Shown piece after piece: positions 15,719 to 18,313 of a stretch of 18,313 nucleotides of DNA. Numbering within the stretch: the first letter of the stretch is position 1; every line of letters begins with the position of its first letter. The position numbers were made by a program, and so were the translations under genes. Location of the stretch: NCBI GenBank assembly GCA_904502285.1, contig CAJGEC010000033.1, positions 1-18,313 on the forward strand, in the 5' to 3' direction. This DNA is from an uncultured Alistipes sp. Lineage in GTDB: Bacteria; Bacteroidota; Bacteroidia; Bacteroidales; Rikenellaceae. The notes under the pieces were generated by a model. It made no database searches, was not told where the DNA came from, and saw only the letters and a list, made by a program, of their open reading frames with translations.

Positions 15719-16270
15719 ATGAAGATTTATACTAAGACGGGAGATGGAGGTACTACCTCGCTTATCGGAGGCGAGCGAGTGTCGAAGTGCGACCTTAGGG
15801 TTGAGGCCTATGGTTCGGTCGATGAGTTGATGGCCTTTGTGGCGTTGCTCACCGACGAGTTGGTTGATGATGCCCGTACGGCAGGTATGGTGGATGAGCT
15901 ACAGCATATCTCTTCACAGCTGATGACCGTCTCGGCACTCTTTGCTGTGGGCAAGGGTGGCCAGGATAAGGTTAAGCCCATCGCAGAGGAGCAGATAGAG
16001 GGGCTGGAGCGCTCTATTGATGCTATGCAGCAAGAGCTGCCTGCCATCACTAAGTTTACCATCCCTGGAGGCAATCGTGCTGTGTCGCTGTGCCACGTCT
16101 GCCGAACTGTCTGCCGTAGGGCCGAACGTGCTGCGTTACGTGCTGGAGAGGTCTATGCAGTGGATAGCTCAGCCACACGCTACCTAAACCGCCTATCCGA
16201 CTATCTCTATACGCTTGGCCGTTGTGTTACGGAGCGCCTGAAGGTTACGGAGCGCCTGTGGATTCCATAG
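15719..16270 (+). CDS. PduO-type cob(I)alamin adenosyltransferase
   Basis: Transfers the adenosyl group of ATP to cob(I)alamin, giving adenosylcobalamin, the cofactor of enzymes such as methylmalonyl-CoA mutase. 183 residues, a typical single-domain helical bundle. ATP-binding motif KTGDGGTTSL (6-15) continues into GGERVSK. GSVDELMAF (32-40) replaces the more usual VDELN. The catalytic arginine region is CRTVCRRAER (128-137), and RYLNRLSDYLYTL (154-166) carries the conserved Asn. It lies 30 bp after the unknown gene and is probably the last gene of that operon, although no good terminator is visible in 16271-16340. Family assignment is secure. Confidence 0.93.
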   Translation: MKIYTKTGDGGTTSLIGGERVSKCDLRVEAYGSVDELMAFVALLTDELVDDARTAGMVDELQHISSQLMTVSALFAVGKGGQDKVKPIAEEQIEGLERSIDAMQQELPAITKFTIPGGNRAVSLCHVCRTVCRRAERAALRAGEVYAVDSSATRYLNRLSDYLYTLGRCVTERLKVTERLWIP

Positions 16271-16319
16271 CGGATAAGGACCACAGAAGCGGTTGATTAT
16301 AAGTATTTTCGAGGAATAT

Positions 16320-16350
16320 GTTGCAGATATAAAATTATTTTATACATTTG
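16320..16350 (+). promoter_or_regulatory. Promoter of the DUF2795 gene
   Basis: GTTG (16320-16323), 19 bp, then TACATTTG (16343-16350), a full -7 match. Leader about 55 nt. Confidence 0.6.
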
Positions 16351-16414
16351 CACACTAAAATTTTGTAAATGCTCGTTAGAGCAACGAATTAACCTAAAAA
16401 CAAGAGATATAACT

Positions 16415-16636
16415 ATGTATTGGACATTAGAGCTTGCATCGAAGTTGGAGGATGCACCATGGCCAGCAACTAAGGAGGAGTTGATCGACTACGCTGTACG
16501 TTCAGGAGCACCCCTTGAGGTTTTGGAGAATCTTCAGGAGATCGAGGACGAGGGTGACATCTATGAGTCTATCGAGGACATCTGGCCCGACTATCCATCA
16601 AAGGATGATTTCTTCTTTAACGAGGAGGAGTATTAA
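16415..16636 (+). CDS. Small acidic DUF2795-family protein
   Basis: 73 residues, very acidic. The central WPATKEELIDYAVRSGAPLEVLENLQEIEDEG matches the DUF2795 pattern, and the tail IWPDYPSKDDFFFNEEEY is typical of Bacteroidota members. It is a cytoplasmic protein without a signal peptide. Function unknown. It has its own promoter and a strong terminator. The last 21 bases of the gene are repeated almost exactly at 17382-17402. Confidence 0.88.
   Translation: MYWTLELASKLEDAPWPATKEELIDYAVRSGAPLEVLENLQEIEDEGDIYESIEDIWPDYPSKDDFFFNEEEY
16615..16635 (+). repeat. 21-bp direct repeat at the DUF2795 3' end, copy 1
   Basis: This 21-mer encodes the last residues (FNEEEY) and most of the stop codon. 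It recurs with one difference at 17382-17402. The DNA between the copies is AT-rich and accessory-like. Confidence 0.75.
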
Positions 16637-16668
16637 CAGAGATTTGTCAGCCAATGCGCTGATAATCA

Positions 16669-16706
16669 AAAGAGAGACAAGGAATATAAACTTGTTTCTC
16701 TTTTTT
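16669..16706 (+). terminator. Terminator of the DUF2795 gene
   Basis: AAAGAGAGACAAG (16669-16681) pairs with CTTGTTTCTCTTT (16691-16703), one wobble, 9-nt loop, running directly into a T6 tract. Confidence 0.85.
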
Positions 16707-16765
16707 GTTGTTGTATCTATTTGTTGTCGGCAACCATCGTTTTACGCCATCCTCGCAGAGGTGCT

Positions 16766-16797
16766 ATTGATTTTCTTGTATATTTTCTTTAGCTTTG
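16766..16797 (+). promoter_or_regulatory. Possible promoter of the small secreted protein gene
   Basis: TAGCTTTG (16790-16797) is a full -7 match. ATTG (16766-16769), 20 bp upstream, is a one-mismatch -33. Confidence 0.5.
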
Positions 16798-16854
16798 CAA
16801 TATCCTCCTACATATGTACAATGATAGGATTATAATAACTTAAACTCAAACAAT

Positions 16855-17268
16855 ATGAAACGATTATTTCTACTTATTGCATTCGCTATGTGCATTTCAA
16901 TTTGTGGGGTCTACGCACAATCATATAGTACATATGTGAGTAATTCGGTTCCAGTGTCAACTGAGTCAAACAGTGGAAGGTATGAGTTTATCCAATCAAC
17001 AAACAACAGTTCTCACGCATTTCTAATAGATAAGTACACTGGCAATGTATGGAAATATAAAATTCTAAAAAAGGAATTTGAAAGATTGGAAAGAGAACAG
17101 CCTGATAGCGTTTCAATAGATAGAATAAATTATCAAATGTATATTAGTGCTGAAAATAGTTCTATGTGTTTTCTGCTCAATATACACACTGGAGATATGT
17201 GGCGATACACTTCAAATATAGGGGAGAAAACATTTAAAAAAATGGAAATGCCTTGGAAGGATGAATAG
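16855..17268 (+). CDS. Small secreted protein of unknown function with a duplicated module
   Basis: 137 residues. A clear signal peptide (MKRLFLLIAFAMCISICGVYAQ, cut after about 20-22) predicts export. The mature part has two copies of one motif exactly 50 residues apart: residues 43-79 and 93-131 share Y..(F/Y)I...NSS..FL....TG..W.Y, then F and E. Shared residues are N51/N101, S52/S102, S53/S103, F56/F106, L57/L107, T62/T112, G63/G113, W66/W116 and Y68/Y118. Each unit looks like a short beta-hairpin. The gene is much more AT-rich than its left neighbours, with looser codon choice, suggesting acquisition or relaxed selection. I do not recognise a named family. Confidence 0.75.
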   Translation: MKRLFLLIAFAMCISICGVYAQSYSTYVSNSVPVSTESNSGRYEFIQSTNNSSHAFLIDKYTGNVWKYKILKKEFERLEREQPDSVSIDRINYQMYISAENSSMCFLLNIHTGDMWRYTSNIGEKTFKKMEMPWKDE

Positions 17269-17381
17269 TTGCATAATCTCTGTTAAATTAGTCCTAAAAA
17301 GTAGCCATATAAACTTGTATATAAACTTGCATGATAAAAATCTAATGCTGATTATCAATTAGTTATAGACTTAAAATACTC

Positions 17382-17402
17382 CTTTAACGAGGAGGAATAT
17401 TA
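17382..17402 (+). repeat. 21-bp direct repeat of the DUF2795 3' end, copy 2 (gene remnant)
   Basis: Matches 16615-16635 at 20 of 21 positions (one G-to-A change), again giving FNEEEY and a stop (TAG). No DUF2795 reading frame precedes it, so it is a fragment only. Confidence 0.75.
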
Positions 17403-17447
17403 GTAGTTTGATAAAGGTTGCAAACCTAAATATCAACGATTTACAAT

Positions 17448-17479
17448 GACCGATTGGGCAGTCCAGTCGGTCTTTTTTT
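17448..17479 (+). terminator. Strong intrinsic terminator
   Basis: GACCGATTGG (17448-17457) pairs with CCAGTCGGTC (17463-17472), one T-G wobble, loop GCAGT, then a T7 tract. It would end transcripts from the secreted-protein gene, or may be the original terminator of a DUF2795 copy. Confidence 0.85.
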
Positions 17480-17650
17480 GCCAAAATACTACCCAAAAAC
17501 TACCCAAATATGAGCGAAAACTGCCCAAATACTGCCCTGAAACTATGACCAAATCCTCCCCAAAATAAGAGTAGTAAGTGAGGGGTGGCACACTGCCCAA
17601 ACACTGCCCTGACGCTCTACAAGGCACTTTTTGCCCAAATTGAGCGAACC
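17480..17650. repeat. Degenerate ACTRCCC repeat region
   Basis: Several ACTACCCAAA / ACTGCCCAAA / ACTGCCCTGA units occur here. The clearest are two 25-bp direct copies at 17520-17544 and 17592-17616 (three differences). TGAGCGAA also recurs near CCCAAAT at 17511 and 17641. Further right, GGGTAGT (17684-17690) and ACTACCC (17700-17706) form a 7-bp hairpin. Reading frames here are low-complexity and not credible genes. The 17269-17381 stretch is AT-rich with nothing recognisable. Confidence 0.6.
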
Positions 17651-17710
17651 GCTAAAACTACTCATTGAAGGCAGAAAAATATCGGGTAGTTGTGTCTTCA
17701 CTACCCTGAA

Positions 17711-17744
17711 ACAAAAAAAAGGACAAAACCGAAGTTCTGTCCTT
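17711..17744 (-). terminator. Orphan minus-strand terminator with UUCG tetraloop
   Basis: On the minus strand, AAGGACA-G-AAC-UUCG-GUU-U-UGUCCUU: a 7-bp stem, a 1x1 mismatch, 3 bp and a UUCG loop (17744-17719), followed by T8 (17720-17713). No minus-strand gene is visible upstream of it (to the right), so what it terminates is unclear. Confidence 0.7.
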
Positions 17745-17784
17745 AATTTAATCCAATTTAATATATGATGATTTGACTGGTGGA

Positions 17785-17816
17785 TTTGGAACTTTAAATT
17801 ATTGTTCGTATATTTG
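17785..17816 (+). promoter_or_regulatory. Promoter of arsR
   Basis: TTTG (17785-17788), 20 bp, then TATATTTG (17809-17816). Both boxes match fully. The -7 box lies inside an inverted repeat. Confidence 0.8.
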
Positions 17817-17822
17817 CGAACA
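17803..17822. promoter_or_regulatory. ArsR operator candidate, site 1
   Basis: TGTTCG (17803-17808) and CGAACA (17817-17822) exactly bracket the 8-bp -7 box of arsR. A bound dimer would occlude the promoter, as in classic ArsR/SmtB autoregulation. A close copy lies at 18189-18208. Confidence 0.7.
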
Positions 17823-17840
17823 GAAACAAGCATAGACACT

Positions 17841-18167
17841 ATGGCGAACAAGGAATATACACTTAATCAAGAGCAAGTTGCACGCTTTGCAAAGGCGATG
17901 GGACACCCTGCACGCATCGCTATCCTCGAATTTCTTGCCAAGCAAACGGAGTGCTACTTTGGTGATATTCACGAGGAGTTGCCGATTGCCAAGGCAACCG
18001 TATCTCAACACCTAAAAGAGTTGAAAGAGGCAGGACTTATTCAGGGTGAAATCGAGACACCACGAGTTAAGTATTGTATCAACCGAGAGAATTGGAAGTT
18101 GGCTCATAAACTATTTGGAGAGTTCTTCGGTACTTGTGCCTGTAAGAAAGAGAGTTGCTGTGAGTAG
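17841..18167 (+). CDS. ArsR/SmtB-family metalloregulatory repressor
   Basis: 108 residues from the ATG at 17841; the open frame upstream contains the promoter, so longer starts are unlikely. It is a winged-helix DNA-binding protein: AKAMGHPARIAILEFLAKQ, then the recognition-helix region IAKATVSQHLKELKEAGLIQG (residues about 49-69) and the wing EIETPRVKYCI. The classic CxCxxC sensing motif of E. coli ArsR is reduced to a lone Cys38 (TECYFGDI). Instead the C-terminus carries Cys99, Cys101, Cys106 and Cys107 (CACKKESCC), a likely soft-metal or arsenite site. It probably represses its own promoter (site 1) and the next gene (site 2). The exact ligand is not determined. Confidence 0.9.
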   Translation: MANKEYTLNQEQVARFAKAMGHPARIAILEFLAKQTECYFGDIHEELPIAKATVSQHLKELKEAGLIQGEIETPRVKYCINRENWKLAHKLFGEFFGTCACKKESCCE

Positions 18168-18182
18168 TTATTCTCTTTTTTT
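18146..18182 (+). terminator. Possible weak terminator/attenuator overlapping the arsR stop
   Basis: GAAAGAGAG (18146-18154) pairs with TTCTCTTTT (18171-18179) with two wobbles and a 16-nt loop, running into T-rich DNA. The left arm is inside the arsR coding end. It could lower readthrough into the next gene. Confidence 0.4.
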
Positions 18183-18188
18183 AGAAGC

Positions 18189-18208
18189 ATTGTTCGTTGT
18201 TTTGCGAA
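18189..18208. promoter_or_regulatory. ArsR operator candidate, site 2
   Basis: The 20 bases starting ATTGTTCG, with an 8-bp spacer and CGAA, match site 1 (17801-17820) at 17 positions, with the same TTCG-N8-CGAA geometry. It lies 26 bp upstream of the next gene's ATG. Confidence 0.6.
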
Positions 18209-18234
18209 TTACTAACAATTAAATAAATTAGCGT

Positions 18235-18313
18235 ATGAAGAGGGTTTTATTGATGCTTACTCTATGTGTGGGGGCTGCGTGTTTAGCGGGTTGCGACGCA
18301 CAGAATAAGAGTA
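18235..18313 (+). CDS. Lipoprotein, 5' end only (possible ars-operon component)
   Basis: 26 residues are visible before the window ends. MKRVLLMLTLCVGAACLAGC has a lipobox, L-A-G|C20, so the mature protein would be lipid-anchored at Cys20, followed by DAQNKS. It lies 67 bp after arsR behind the second operator-like site, so it is probably under ArsR control. In Bacteroidota, arsR is often followed by a small lipoprotein or thioredoxin-fold component (for example ArsF-like) and an efflux permease. That identity is a guess from context, since no functional domain is visible. Confidence 0.75.
   Translation, partial: MKRVLLMLTLCVGAACLAGCDAQNKS

Noticed and set aside
17480..17650. Possible CRISPR array in the ACTGCCC region
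   Set aside because: The repeats are short, unevenly spaced and degenerate, without constant-length unique spacers or cas genes nearby.
17433..17851. Minus-strand open frames over the repeat region and arsR promoter
   Set aside because: They read through two terminators and repeats, have no recognisable domain and lack a promoter.

Overview
The window looks like an ordinary chromosomal stretch of a Bacteroidales bacterium. An Alistipes/Rikenellaceae-type gut commensal is my best guess, from the style of the proteins rather than from a search. Shine-Dalgarno sites are essentially absent, and many gaps carry the Bacteroidota vegetative promoter (TTTG near -33, TAnnTTTG near -7, about 18-21 bp apart). 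The proteins (M64 and C69 secreted peptidases, YitT family, DUF2795, PduO-type adenosyltransferase) fit that group.

Left part, minus strand: a 5'-complete, 3'-truncated oxaloacetate decarboxylase alpha / pyruvate carboxylase B-type protein (1-1660), then a plsY -> M64 peptidase operon (4019-1982). Plus strand: a YitT-family membrane protein and miaB (4243-6624). A gap of about 350 bp after miaB holds a near-perfect 59-bp direct repeat. Minus strand again: truA, and a two-gene unit of a secreted C69 dipeptidase followed by lpdA.

Right part, plus strand: yggS, dnaK, then an apparent operon of a BaiN/HI0933-type flavoprotein, a small conserved-looking unknown protein and an ATP:cob(I)alamin adenosyltransferase, then a small DUF2795 gene. 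After it the DNA becomes visibly AT-rich and accessory-like. It holds a small secreted protein with an internal duplication, a 21-bp repeat of the DUF2795 3' end, ACTGCCC-type repeats and an orphan minus-strand terminator. The window ends in an ArsR-family regulator and the start of a lipoprotein gene, probably the beginning of a metal/arsenic-responsive operon.

The most interesting signals are regulatory. (1) The yggS-dnaK gap has a three-tier nested palindrome about 60 bp upstream of a -24/-12 (sigma-54-like) element that overlaps a normal TAnnTTTG box. (2) A perfect 18-bp palindrome overlaps the oadA -7 box. (3) Two almost identical operator-like sites flank arsR. (4) A palindrome sits in the plsY leader. 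I see no defence system, CRISPR array, complete insertion sequence, tRNA or rRNA.
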